Source of the DNA: Chrysomallon squamiferum
Taxonomy: Eukaryota; Mollusca; Gastropoda; Neomphalida; Peltospiridae
Direction of reading: 5' to 3'
NCBI GenBank assembly: GCA_012295275.1
Contig: CM022675.1
Coordinates: 11,632,016 to 11,696,015, forward strand
Length of the DNA stretch: 64,000 bases
Below are positions 53,135 to 62,736 of the stretch, piece after piece. Under the pieces are notes generated by a model, which was given only the letters and a program-made list of their open reading frames with translations, was not told the DNA's origin and searched no databases. Both the position numbers and the translations under genes were made by a program. The first letter of the stretch is position 1; each line of letters opens with the position of its first letter.

Positions 53135-55969
53135 ATGTTTGTGTGTGTGTTTGGCCAATATTATTCTAGGCAATGAAAACTAGTATTTAAAAGAACTACA
53201 TATATAATAAAGTTTCTTATGTCTAGTTAAATATAATTCAAAATTCTGTCCAGTGATTTTTTGATTTTGTCCCAAACAAATCTACTGAAACAAAATGCCA
53301 ATTTACATGTTTAAATTTGGCCTGTGTCATTCCAAGGAACATAATTCAAATTAGAATTTAAATCAGAAGCAGATTGGCAGATTCACTGTTAAATGATTCA
53401 AACATAAAACCTAATATTAAGTCATCATTTTTGAAGAGTGGTTGTTTAAAAAAAAAAAAAAATCTGTTTGAAAAACCAATGTGAGAAAACAAAACTACGA
53501 CAACAAGTGTTAAGAGCCACACAGACAGACAGAACAGAAAGACACACACACAGCCAGACAGAGCATGGTGACATCACTTATAGACTGACCTGTTTGTACG
53601 AAACAGTTGAATCTGAACGACAAAAGCAAAACAACACATCAAGCATCATTTCTTGTAACCGTGGCGACTTGAAAAACTCAAGCTCAGGAAAACTGCAGTC
53701 GAACAAAGCAGAAACTCAACAGAGGAAAATAAATAAATTTAAAAGAAAAAAAAAGTCATGCTAATACATCTAAAAAATAAAATATACTGAACAAAAAATA
53801 TGAAGGTTCATGAAATATTTGATCACATTGTTTTTGATAAGCAGATATTTTAAAGACTCTGCCAGTTAAATATATGATGGATGACCAATAAAAAATTATA
53901 TTTATTTTTATTTCAGTCATTCATACAAGTTATTGATGTTTAGTATGCAATAATACATTATGACCCTTAACTTGTTTTGCTCAGTATAAGACATACAGTG
54001 AAAAGCTACAGGATATCACAGAAAAATTATAAATTAGATATACACAAACAATTTATTTAATAATAAACAAAAAAAAAACAACTAATAAGTAATAAATAAG
54101 TAAAAGGTACTAATTTAAAATCGGTACCCATCATAGAAATAATAGAAAGATACAATTTCAATAGAAAAAATAAATAAATGAAAATTAAAGATGGCCACAG
54201 GACAAGAAAAATCTACAAAAAGGAAAACTGTATCAAAAAAGTCAAAAAAATAAAAATAAAATAAAAATTAAATGAATAAATTACAGAGGTGAAAACCAGT
54301 CTGCTACAAAAGAAACATATTCAGGCAAACACACATGCGTCTGCTAGGAGAGTTTCTGATCTAGTGTAGTCTCTACCTGCTGGTAAGAAAGCTCAGGGTA
54401 GAGTTTTGCATAGATAAAGAGAATGTCCACCATCAAATTTCTCAGCTGATTTGACTGAAAGAATTCTATTTTGGGGTAGCTGAAATACAACCAGATTATA
54501 GGTAATATATAAAAAAAAAAAAAAAAATTAAAAAAATTAAAAATAAAAATGTTCTGCAAAATGTTCCTGGAGACAAATATAAACCCACAGCCTGGAATAA
54601 AAGAAATGCTGAAACATTATAAATTAGTCATATTCTGAAAAAAAAAGAAGAAAAAAAAAGAGGAAAAAAATATTTATATGTTAATGATTATTTAAAAAAA
54701 AAAATATCTCTTGACATTTGCAGTATGATCATTCTGTGTCAATTTACCCAACAGTTTTAATCATTCCAATTAAAATTTTGATAAAAACTGGTTTCAAACT
54801 CCAAAACATCAAATTTTTTACTCTTTCAAAATGTGAATTTTTTTTATTCAAAATGGCCGCAACCACCAATTCTTATCCACCAAAGTCTTAGCAACAGACA
54901 ATCCATCTTCATAATATTTCACATAAGACAAACAAACCAAATTAACCATTTCCCTCCTCAAAAACACCAAAACAATTATCATAACCGTGTATTATAATAA
55001 ATCATAACTTCATGAAAATTTTAATAAAATTCTAAATTTAAGTAATCCAAAAAACGATCATCAAAAACTTACGTTCTAATAACATCTTGTTTAATTGTGA
55101 GTCGTAGTTCATTGTCCTGAAAGAATTTGTTCCATGGACTCTGAAAACAAAAATTAAATATATATATACATAAATTTATAAACATATCACTACCCTATCT
55201 CTATCTGTCTGTATAAACTAGTAATGAGGTTCAACAAAATTTGGCATGTTGACAAGTATGGTACAAAGCCAACAGAACAACTGATGTCAGTTTGAACAAA
55301 TAATTTAATTAAAAATACACTCAACTCTTCATTTAATGAACCCCTATTTCAGATAATAAGGACAAATAGATACAAATACAGATTCAATAATTATACATAC
55401 CCTTATAGTAAATCAAAATGTTAGCTGTGGTAGTAATCATGTATGGTCTTAATTCATTTTTGTAAGTTGAAATAAGACTGAATTTTATTACCATCATAGC
55501 TAAAACTTAATTTATTACAAGAGTATGTGAAATTTAACACATTTCTATTAAGTCTGGTTAACTGTTAACATCTTAAAACAGCCACAAACATGTTTAAATG
55601 TATTAATTAATGACAAAGCTTATTTGATAACAGACAATTAACCCTTGGTGTTCTAAAGCATGGATTACCTCATCATCTTGAGAGAGAGGGTTGTTTAAAG
55701 AGATGTCTACTTGATCAACAGCCTTGCGAGGGTTGACAATCAACTGAAAAACAAAAACTTAGATGATATCAATGAAGTAAAAATGATAGTCAGTATTAGT
55801 TGTGACTTTTTAAGTAACGAAATTAAATAAAAATCTAAAAAAAATCGAATGTTATTAAAGATTTTTTAATAAAAATTTATGTTAACTTGAAGGTAATTAT
55901 ATAATATCTCAGCAACAGGTAAAAATGAATAAATAAATGAATAAATAAATGAATGAATAAATTAATGAA

Positions 55970-56000
<31 letters not shown>

Positions 56001-56180
56001 AAATAAATAAATAAATATTTAAATAAATAAACTGATGAACACGTAGACAGACAGACAAGTAAATAAAATGATAGACAAATATAAATAAACAAACAAACAG
56101 ATAAATACAAATAATTTAAAACCTAAAGATAACTTGCAACCAATCACTACCATAAAAAACAGCAGTAATAATAATAGCTT

Positions 56181-56253
<73 letters not shown>

Positions 56254-56719
56254 TAACAATAACAATAATAATAATAATTAAATAAAAAAACAAAAAAAAA
56301 AAATTAATTTAATAAATAATACACTGAGAAGATATGAACCCAGGATCTATTACACTTCAACACAGAATTCTTCTCGTTTATGACAACAAAAGGTTACCCT
56401 GTTCTTCAAATCTTCATACTTGTTCCTCCATACTTGACATCTTGACTCCCAGAGGTCAAGGTCAGCTGGTAAGACATCGAGGTAAATCTGTAATTGAAAA
56501 TAATCACATACTCAAGACACAGATGAATTTCAGATACAAATTTGTTTTTTTAACAGAACAGGGAAAATGTTGCATAAAGACAAACTGAATTTAAAGTAAA
56601 GTGACTTCTGCATGTTATTCTACTTTGCTGATATTAATATTTGTGCCATTTTGAACAGTCACTGGAAAATCTGGACTTTTCATTTGCCCCCTTTTCAGTC
56701 TGTTAGAGTGAGGACTGAC

Positions 56720-56787
<68 letters not shown>

Positions 56788-56789
56788 AA

Positions 56790-56823
<34 letters not shown>

Positions 56824-57201
56824 TTATGAACCTCCACAAATAATAATAATATATAAAAATAAAAAAAAATCATTTTTATTCTCATTTCATAAATTAGTTT
56901 TCAGAAAGATAAATATGATGATAACAAAAAAACCCTAGACAATTACTTCATTTTTTTCAATACACATGTGGATTTATAACATATAAATATTTGGCTGCAA
57001 GTTGTTATCAGTGAATGAATATTTGCTCATTGATAATTCTAACAAGTAACAGCTGTTAACTAAGTGACTGAATGAATCATAATATGCTATTGATTCTAAC
57101 TGATGTGTTACTTCAGACTTGGCTGTCCTAATGAAATATTTTATCAGGTCTGTCATCTGTTATTACTAGAAGCTATTTACCAGCAATATATCCATGCATA
57201 T

Positions 57202-57243
<42 letters not shown>

Positions 57244-57503
57244 CACTCTTCACTATGTGTGTGTAAATATATATATTTATTTATTTATTATTATTTTTTT
57301 TAATTATTTTTACATTTTTATTGATTATAAATCCCTCTTTCTTTACACAGTAACTCATACATGAATGATACATATTATGGCACTTACAAATGAATATAAT
57401 ATCATTTATATTACAAGTTATATGACCCTTTTCACATATGAATATCTATCTATCTATCTACCATCTATCTATCTGTCATATATATATATATATACGACAG
57501 ATA

Positions 57504-57594
<91 letters not shown>

Positions 57595-58061
57595 GATATT
57601 CAAACACAATCTACAGTTATGATTATATCTATATATTCACGAACACACACACACACACAGACACACACACACACACACATACACAGAAGGAAAGACACAC
57701 ACACAGACACACACACACACACAAGGACACACACACACAAGGACACACACACACACACACTCACAAACACACACACATACACACACACAGACAGACACAC
57801 ACAGACACACACACACACACACACACACACACAAGGACACACACACACACTCACAAACACACATAGACACACACACATACACACACAAACAAACACACAC
57901 ACAGACACACACACAGACATACACACACAGGCAGACAGACAGACAAACTCACCTTCCACACTACACTTCTGAAGCGACTACTTCGTAAGCGACCTGCAGT
58001 CCCATGGTCCTTCAGCTTGCTCTTGTAGTTAGGTGTGACAAACAGCCTCTCCCACTCTGAG
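38002..58061 (-). CDS. TBC1D5: TBC1 domain family member 5 (Rab GTPase-activating protein), start exon not seen
   Basis: TBC1D5 is a Rab7-directed GAP that binds retromer and LC3 and acts in endosome-to-Golgi transport and autophagy. Exons in transcript order: 57953-58061, 56398-56487, 55669-55743, 55073-55140, 54377-54479 or 53590-53692, 51281-51369, 47650-47700, 47418-47487, 46584-46752, 46144-46279, 45169-45275, 44417-44492, 43098-43250, 41788-41908, 40923-41070, 40340-40439, 38925-39004, 38002-38490. TBC motifs are present: RSSRFRSVVWK, IKQDVIRT (IxxDxxR arginine finger) and SYQQ or SYKQ before GMHELLAP (YxQ glutamine finger). Later landmarks are CDHQAFLHASE, KYLESDAYAMF, RPQDLNPSN, WVRLLFGKQFPMQDLL, MCKYCASKLD and the C-terminal LSLAGIKQVRDVLNGTL. 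Phases agree everywhere except across 46144-46752, where the frame is broken. Confidence 0.92.
38797..38878 (-). repeat. (CA)n microsatellite, TBC1D5 last intron
   Basis: About 80 bp of near-perfect CA on the plus strand, 47 bp downstream (in transcript sense) of the 38925-39004 exon. Confidence 0.95.
39600..40363 (-). repeat. 93-bp x 8 tandem array of cloned TBC1D5 exon end plus 5' splice site
   Basis: Eight copies of the donor (ATAG|gtaagt on the minus strand) recur at exactly 93-bp spacing: plus-strand anchor positions 39683, 39776, 39869, 39962, 40055, 40148, 40241 and the genuine 40334. Each unit contains a copy of the last 24 bases of exon 40340-40439 (CCAGCAAG...CATATAG) with at most one synonymous change (CTT to CTA), then the donor and about 69 bp of intronic sequence with ATCT repeats. 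The 279-codon plus-strand frame over the array exists only because 93 is a multiple of three. Confidence 0.95.
40480..40890. repeat. (TTCC)n and degenerate (CATC)n tetranucleotide block
   Basis: CTTCCTTCC repeats at about 40487-40530 and interrupted ATCC/ATTC/ATCT repeats at 40590-40885, in the intron between two TBC1D5 exons. Confidence 0.85.
41440..41745 (-). repeat. 48-bp tandem array near TBC1D5 exon 41788-41908 donor
   Basis: About six copies of a unit with period 48 (anchors near 41495, 41543, 41591, 41639, 41687 and 41736). The unit reads roughly aatattcttaatcycaaat then attacgcatagcaacaaat. It ends 40 bp from the donor at 41786-41787. I see no copied exon sequence in it. Confidence 0.85.
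42025..42200. repeat. (GT)n followed by (AAT)n microsatellites
   Basis: GT/TGTT/TCTG repeats at 42025-42130 and (AAT)n at 42164-42194, in the intron upstream of exon 41788-41908. Confidence 0.93.
43098..43250 (-). other. TBC1D5 exon with basic linker
   Basis: 50 complete codons, NITNKRANQGIGGFSSFSRK onward to LQTDISP. It matches the NINKVSNSLINFGRKL region of human TBC1D5 in position and character. Acceptor ggcag at 43251-43252; donor gtattg. Split codons on both sides give Ala. A plus-strand frame of 108 codons overlaps it and is a shadow. Confidence 0.85.
43570..43930 (-). repeat. ~110-bp tandem repeat, about three copies
   Basis: The repeated words are atcataattttca(t/c)cc, aaatgttttaataaattattat and ctttctaaaa/gaaagat. 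Copies start near 43570, 43680 and 43795. It lies in the TBC1D5 intron between 43250 and 44417. Confidence 0.75.
44640..45030. repeat. compound (AAT)n / (AGA)n / (AGT)n block
   Basis: Nearly 400 bp of trinucleotide repeats with changing motifs. Long Leu/Ile/Thr frames inside it are artefacts. Confidence 0.9.
45284..45450. repeat. (TAAA)n array touching TBC1D5 exon 45169-45275 acceptor
   Basis: TAAA/TAAG repeats on the plus strand, read as (TTTA)n in the transcript, ending within about 10 bp of the acceptor. The motif cctaattaataaat recurs at 45316 and 45428, showing a higher-order duplication. Confidence 0.93.
45826..46132. repeat. (AAT)n / (AAC)n compound microsatellite
   Basis: About 300 bp of AAT repeats with AACAGT interruptions recurring several times, ending about 12 bp from the donor of the 46144-46279 exon. 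Confidence 0.93.
46144..46752 (-). pseudogene. two TBC1D5 exons with broken reading frame
   Basis: Exon 46584-46752 encodes PFSRPQDLNPSN..., IQDYILKKFDP and ERLDIAPPQVYG, but only if the frame shifts at two places: an extra base in the TTTTCCCC run (46718-46725) and a change at 46625-46637. Its expected donor after TATGG reads gaagg, as if a T were lost. Exon 46144-46279 encodes LLFGKQFPMQDLLAMWD and then, after a shift at 46166-46176, MLLYIRDV. Its acceptor is unclear, since no AG precedes the Trp-Val-Arg codons at the expected place. Both exons are in the C-terminal half of the TBC domain. All other TBC1D5 exons are intact. Assembly indels are the simplest explanation. Confidence 0.75.
46367..46413. 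repeat. (CT)n microsatellite
   Basis: 47 bp of perfect CT on the plus strand between the two frame-broken TBC1D5 exons. Confidence 0.95.
46760..46960. repeat. (TAAA)n array touching TBC1D5 exon 46584-46752 acceptor
   Basis: TAAA/AAAT repeats on the plus strand; in the transcript a (TTTA)n tract runs up to ttatcttcag at the acceptor. Confidence 0.9.
47525..47603 (-). repeat. (CT)n tract upstream of TBC1D5 exon 47418-47487
   Basis: 79 bp of perfect GA on the plus strand, that is CU in the TBC1D5 transcript, 38 bp upstream of the exon's 3' splice site. It may act as an extended pyrimidine tract. Confidence 0.95.
47701..51280 (-). other. TBC1D5 intron (3.6 kb)
   Basis: AT-rich intron between exons 51281-51369 and 47650-47700. 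It contains (AAT)n at 47840-47893, (TAAA)n at 48500-48590, (TG)n at 48878-48911, (TAAA)n at 49190-49229 and 49767-49826, (AAC)n at 49904-49967, (TTTA)n at 50291-50347, (AAT)n at 50660-50697 and a CA/GACA tract at 51185-51270. No conserved exon seen. Confidence 0.75.
51370..51730 (-). repeat. ~120-bp repeat starting at TBC1D5 exon 51281-51369 acceptor
   Basis: Three imperfect copies share 'attatcatatagaataatg', a 'ctgatttcttttataatatctctaa' part and an 'attttttaattt' part, at about 51385-51500, 51505-51620 and 51640-51730. The first copy starts at the acceptor itself. Confidence 0.6.
53590..53692 (-). other. TBC1D5 alternative exon B (mutually exclusive candidate)
   Basis: 103 bp: one base plus 34 codons. 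FPELEFFKSPRLQEMMLDVL then FCFCRSDSTVSYKQ. It matches human TBC1D5 FPEMQFF...DVLFCYAR...YKQ at the same place as exon A (54377-54479). Acceptor gactgcag, donor gtcagt. It joins AC from exon 55073-55140 (Thr) and exon 51281-51369 (Gly-Met-His) without a frame change. The YxQ finger is SYKQ. Confidence 0.88.
54377..54479 (-). other. TBC1D5 alternative exon A (mutually exclusive candidate)
   Basis: 103 bp: one base plus 34 codons. YPKIEFFQSNQLRNLMVDIL then FIYAKLYPELSYQQ. Acceptor gtatttcag, donor gtagag. Same length, phase and domain position as exon B, 684 bp apart. Including both would shift the frame by one base. The YxQ finger is SYQQ. Confidence 0.92.
56721..56818. repeat. (CA)n microsatellite
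   Basis: About 98 bp of near-perfect CA on the plus strand in the intron upstream (in transcript sense) of exon 56398-56487. Confidence 0.95.
57460..57950. repeat. compound (TATC)n-(TA)n-(GA)n-(CA)n block up to a TBC1D5 donor
   Basis: (ATCT)n and (TA)n near 57440-57495, (GA)n at 57511-57596, then interrupted CA with AAGGACAC, GACA and CTCACAAA variants at 57643-57943. It ends at the donor of exon 57953-58061, so the intron starts gtgagtttgtctgtctgt and continues UG-rich. Frames of about 100 Cys/Val or His/Thr codons over it are artefacts. Confidence 0.95.
57953..58061 (-). other. TBC1D5 exon with start of TBC domain
   Basis: 36 codons, SEWERLFVTPNYKSKLKDHG onward to LRSSRFRSVVWK, joined to IYLDVLPADLDLW in the next exon. 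It matches human EWEELF and LRSSRFRSICWKLFLCVLP. Acceptor ggtgcag. The codon before Ser-Glu-Trp is split and needs an upstream exon ending in two bases. Confidence 0.93.
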
Positions 58062-58748
58062 CTGCACCAAGAGACAAAAATATTCTCATAACAACAGTCT
58101 TATGTAACTTATTTCTGTTAATTACATATCTTAGCTTCATAAGAGACAGCATTTCAGATGAGAATACAAAAGACTTATTCTAACATGCAGTAAAAGAAAT
58201 ATTCTTAGTAGAATGATAGCAGAGATTTTTTTTTTTTTTTAATTGAAATTTTTCAGTTAAATTATCCTGTTGAACTTCAATTTATTTATTTATTTATTGT
58301 TATTATTATTATTTTTTATTATTTATTTATTTAGTGACTGTTGACTAGTTAAAAAATAAAAAATAAATTAAAAAAAAATATTTCTGCCATTGTTACAGTA
58401 TTTTGAATTATTATGAACATCTAATTAAATGTAAGCTTAAAATATTTTTTCTAACTTTATTTTCTAACAACTATTAATAATGTATATATAATAAGGAAGA
58501 TTTAATGCAGTTATGAATACTTTCACCTTAATTATTATTATTATTATTTAGTACTAGTAGCAGTGGTGGTAGTAATAGTAGTAGTAGTGGTAGTAGTAGC
58601 AGTAGCACTATATTATTTCAATAATCATTAATTAAATAAAATAATAAATAAATGATTTTAATTATAATATTATTAACAAAACTACTGTGGTAATTATTCT
58701 AATAATAATGATGAGGATTGAAACAATAATTGTTTTAATACTGATGAA

Positions 58749-58813
<65 letters not shown>

Positions 58814-59001
58814 TAATAACAATAACAATAATAATAATAACAATAATAATAATAATAATAATAACAATTATAACAATAATAATAATAATAAAAAATAATA
58901 ATAATAATAATAATAATTTTTAAAAATAGTAATAACAAAAAATAAATAATAAATAATTTTAAAAATAGTAATAATAAATAATCACATAAACAATAAATAA
59001 A

Positions 59002-59032
<31 letters not shown>

Positions 59033-59369
59033 TAACAATAAAAAAAACATTATTTATGTAACTACATCAAGTTAAGTTTCTGTAGGACATGAATTTATAT
59101 TTTTTTACTGCTCATATCTGTAGTTTTATTTTACAGAAGAGATTTAAAGACCCGAATGAAATGTCTTTATTATCATGTGTATTACCATGGTAATATTTTA
59201 TTCATTTATATTGTGAGCTGTAGTAATTCATGTGAAAACAATTACTTCTAATATTAAATTTCAGATGTGATATGATTCAATTATAAAATGAAAAAAATAA
59301 TAATATTTGACATTTTAAACCATTATTTGTTTTATTAGAAGAAGAGAAAGAGACAGCATGAGGAAGAAG

Positions 59370-59372
<3 letters not shown>

Positions 59373-59439
<67 letters not shown>
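59373..59439. repeat. (GA)n microsatellite
   Basis: 67 bp of perfect GA on the plus strand. Confidence 0.95.
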
Positions 59440-59441
<2 letters not shown>

Positions 59442-60303
59442 ACAAGACAGAAAATGAAAAACTAAAGAAAAAAGAAAACAGAAAAAAGTATCATCTACAA
59501 AATCTGAAATTCTAAATGTTCTGACATATAAACTATTTTCTAAAAAAATATTTTCAAAAAATAAAAAAAATAAAGAAGAAAGCATCACAATAGGGAACAT
59601 AATTTATCTATTACAACAACAGACAAACCTCAAATGAAAATTTTTTTAAACAAATGGTAGAAAAAAAACATTTCTAATATTTCTTATAATAATGATAACA
59701 ATAATAACAATAATAATGCAATAATAAAGAATATGACAAAAGTGTATGTTATTAATTTAAGAATATTTGTTTAGTAATGTTTAGTCAACATAATATTAAC
59801 AATTATTACAAACATATATATTTTCATTTTCTATATTACATTACTTGAAAGATGAATTACATCCTGCCTTTGTAATGGCTACTTTTATATCTTAGCAATA
59901 GAAGTTCTTCCACACATACCTTCCCACAGAATGGAAAACACAAAGGACTTATAATGAAAAGTAATAGAGCACTGGTTGGACTGGGAAATAATAAAACTGG
60001 TGCAGTGAAGAGATTTGAGCTTTCACACCATATTCTTATACTCCAACCAACCACTGAGCCATTTATGTAAAATATATGAATCATCAAACTTGTTTAAACG
60101 TGTTTTTAAATATGACAGATTAAGTTTTGTTGAATTATTTAGTAGTTCACTGAGGAAACTGTCAACTGAAGTTAAAATAAATAATTTACAATAAATTACA
60201 AATGGAAAAAAAAATATGGTAAAGTCTTAAAATTGAAAAATTGAATTAGACACCATAACCAAAACCAATAGTGTTTTAGTTTTACATTCAGATTTAATAA
60301 GAC

Positions 60304-60404
<101 letters not shown>

Positions 60405-61529
60405 AAATATAAAATGATAAAATTAAACAGATAAAATAAAATTCTAAACAAATCAAATTTTAAACAAATCAAATTTTAAAAATTAAAATCAAAAAAAGAT
60501 AAAAGAACAACAACAAAAAAAATATTTTTAAATTAATTTAAGACAAACAAAAAAATATTAAATTAAATCATCTCAAAAAAAAAAAATCAAATATGACAAA
60601 ACTGTTTAAGCAAATGGGATTTCTAAAATCAATATGTGTCAGCAAAATGTAAATAAAGAATAAAATGAAAAGTGAGTAGGTGAGTAGTGATAAGCTATGA
60701 ACTAAGATTTATAATTCAACAAGGATAGATGTGGGAGAGAGAATATTCATGGAATTACAGAACCAATTACAGGAAATCTCTCTCTGTTGACAGAAATATT
60801 GAAAACTGCAGATTTCGTTGTCAAAATGCAAATGGCCTCCAATCTCCAGACACTAATAATAATTATATTCAGTTACTTGGTTGCCATAGCGTTCCACAAC
60901 ATCAGAATTGGTTTATTAACTTTCATTATAGCAATATTTTCTGTAATGTGTATAGAATATTTATTTATTTATTTTTTTATTTTATTTATTTTATTAATTT
61001 TTTTCTTTTTGTGAATAGAAAAGAAAAAATTCAAAAAGTAAAATAAATAAATAAATAATATAAAAAACACAGAAGTAAAAAAATTTAAAAAAAAATAATT
61101 ATAAAAAAAAAAAAAACAACAGGAAATGTTGAATATTAATTTTTCTAAACACTTTTAATGCTTTTCGCGTCTCTGATTTATCAAACGTGATTTAGTTGAC
61201 AGGAAACAGACATGGAGCGCGCTCAGTGAAAAGGACATTTTTACAAATAATATTGTATTTATCTCGTCATTTCTTCTCTTCCGTTCACCATTGATTTTAT
61301 AACATTTCTTGATTTTCTTGGTGTTTTTTTTTTTTTTTTTATAAATCTTGTTTTTGTCTTACAAAATGGCAGCTGAAAACTTAATCACATGTTCACAAAT
61401 AAATTGATATAAAAACATATTCAAACAGAGTAACATACATACACTAGCAAATAAAACTGTGAAATAATATCAGAAATTATTTTTCTTTTTTGATTTCTTT
61501 TAATAATCAGATAATTAGAAATTATTGTA

Positions 61530-61561
<32 letters not shown>

Positions 61562-62117
61562 TGACACCAACAAACATATAAGCACTTGTAAACACAATAA
61601 CATTTTGAAATTAATTTTTTTTCATTTTTTTTTTTTTAAATCAGATTGTTGCACATGCACCTACTAGCACAAACACACAGAAAACACAGAAAACATTTTA
61701 ACCCTTAAAAATATGCAGAAATACATGTGCGAAAAGCTTTGTGTGTATTAGTGAATTTATCTACATTTGATTACATACATAGAAACATACATATAAATTT
61801 TATGTCTTTGAAGTACATGAAAATATTATATACGTGCATCTTTATGTATGTAAGTATATAAGTGCATTTGTATGTGTACATGTGAATATAATAATATATA
61901 TATATACACAGTAGCATAAGCTGGTTTATTTCATAGGGTGTGCACATGGAATGTCACTCATTAATAATGCAGCTATCTGCACTGTGTCAAATCATGATAT
62001 AACTTAGCTGTGACATGTACAGTGCTATCTCTGGGCAACTGAAGCAGTGTTTTACAATATGTATATATATAAAATATAGATAAGGGAGGTGGGGGTATGA
62101 TATATTCAACATATTAC

Positions 62118-62183
62118 CTATATTTAGCACCATCTATTATCACTCTCCACTCCCAGTCACACAATTCTGAATACTTAGATTGG
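62118..62183 (-). other. possible upstream TBC1D5 exon
   Basis: 66 bp bounded by tttcag and gtaata: one base, 21 open codons (SKYSELCDWEWRVIIDGAKY at the end) and two bases AG. Spliced to 57953-58061 it gives KYSSEWERLF, comparable with SYRKEWEELF of human TBC1D5, and the phase is right. The rest of the peptide is not recognisably TBC1D5. It could equally be a fragment of a repeat element. Confidence 0.35.
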
Positions 62184-62207
62184 CTGAAACATGCCCCAGA
62201 AATAATA

Positions 62208-62242
<35 letters not shown>

Positions 62243-62584
62243 ATTAGTGAAAAATTAAAATAAATAAAAAAAAAATAACAATATGGTCTATTCTGCAGAT
62301 TCAACATAGTTAATACACATTTATTACTTAATACTGTGATTTTTCAGTAAAAACATTGCAAAGCTATGACAGATTTTTTGATGCTGTATGCAGGATTTTC
62401 TTTTTCTCTTTCACAGCAGTGCAACACAAGTAGGTGCCCAGAGAGCATATATTTGTGTGGAGACAAATAAATCATATAGCCAAATGCTTATTCAGAAAGA
62501 TTCAGACACTGTTAAATGTATTCTGACAAGTAATTTATCAAAGCAAAATGGTTCCAGCCAAAGAAGCTACATTTTATTATACAT

Positions 62585-62697
62585 GTGTCTGTGTCTGTGT
62601 GTGTATGTCTGTGTATGTGTATTTGTGTGTGTGTGTGTGTGTGTGTCTGTGTTTGTATGTCTGTGTGTGTGTGTGTGTGTGTGTGTCTCTGTGTGTA

Positions 62698-62735
<38 letters not shown>
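62585..62735. repeat. interrupted (GT)n microsatellite
   Basis: 150 bp of GT with TCTG, TATG and TTTG interruptions. Open Cys/Val frames through it are artefacts. Confidence 0.93.

Positions 62736-62736
<1 letters not shown>

Noticed and set aside
57600-57972. Cys/Val and His/Thr frames of 95-119 codons resembling metallothionein-like or His-rich proteins.
   Set aside because: Produced by the compound CA microsatellite.
62388-62590. Plus-strand frame of mixed composition before the GT repeat (SATQVGAQRAYICVETNKS...).
   Set aside because: No recognisable family and no clear splice context; its continuation is microsatellite.
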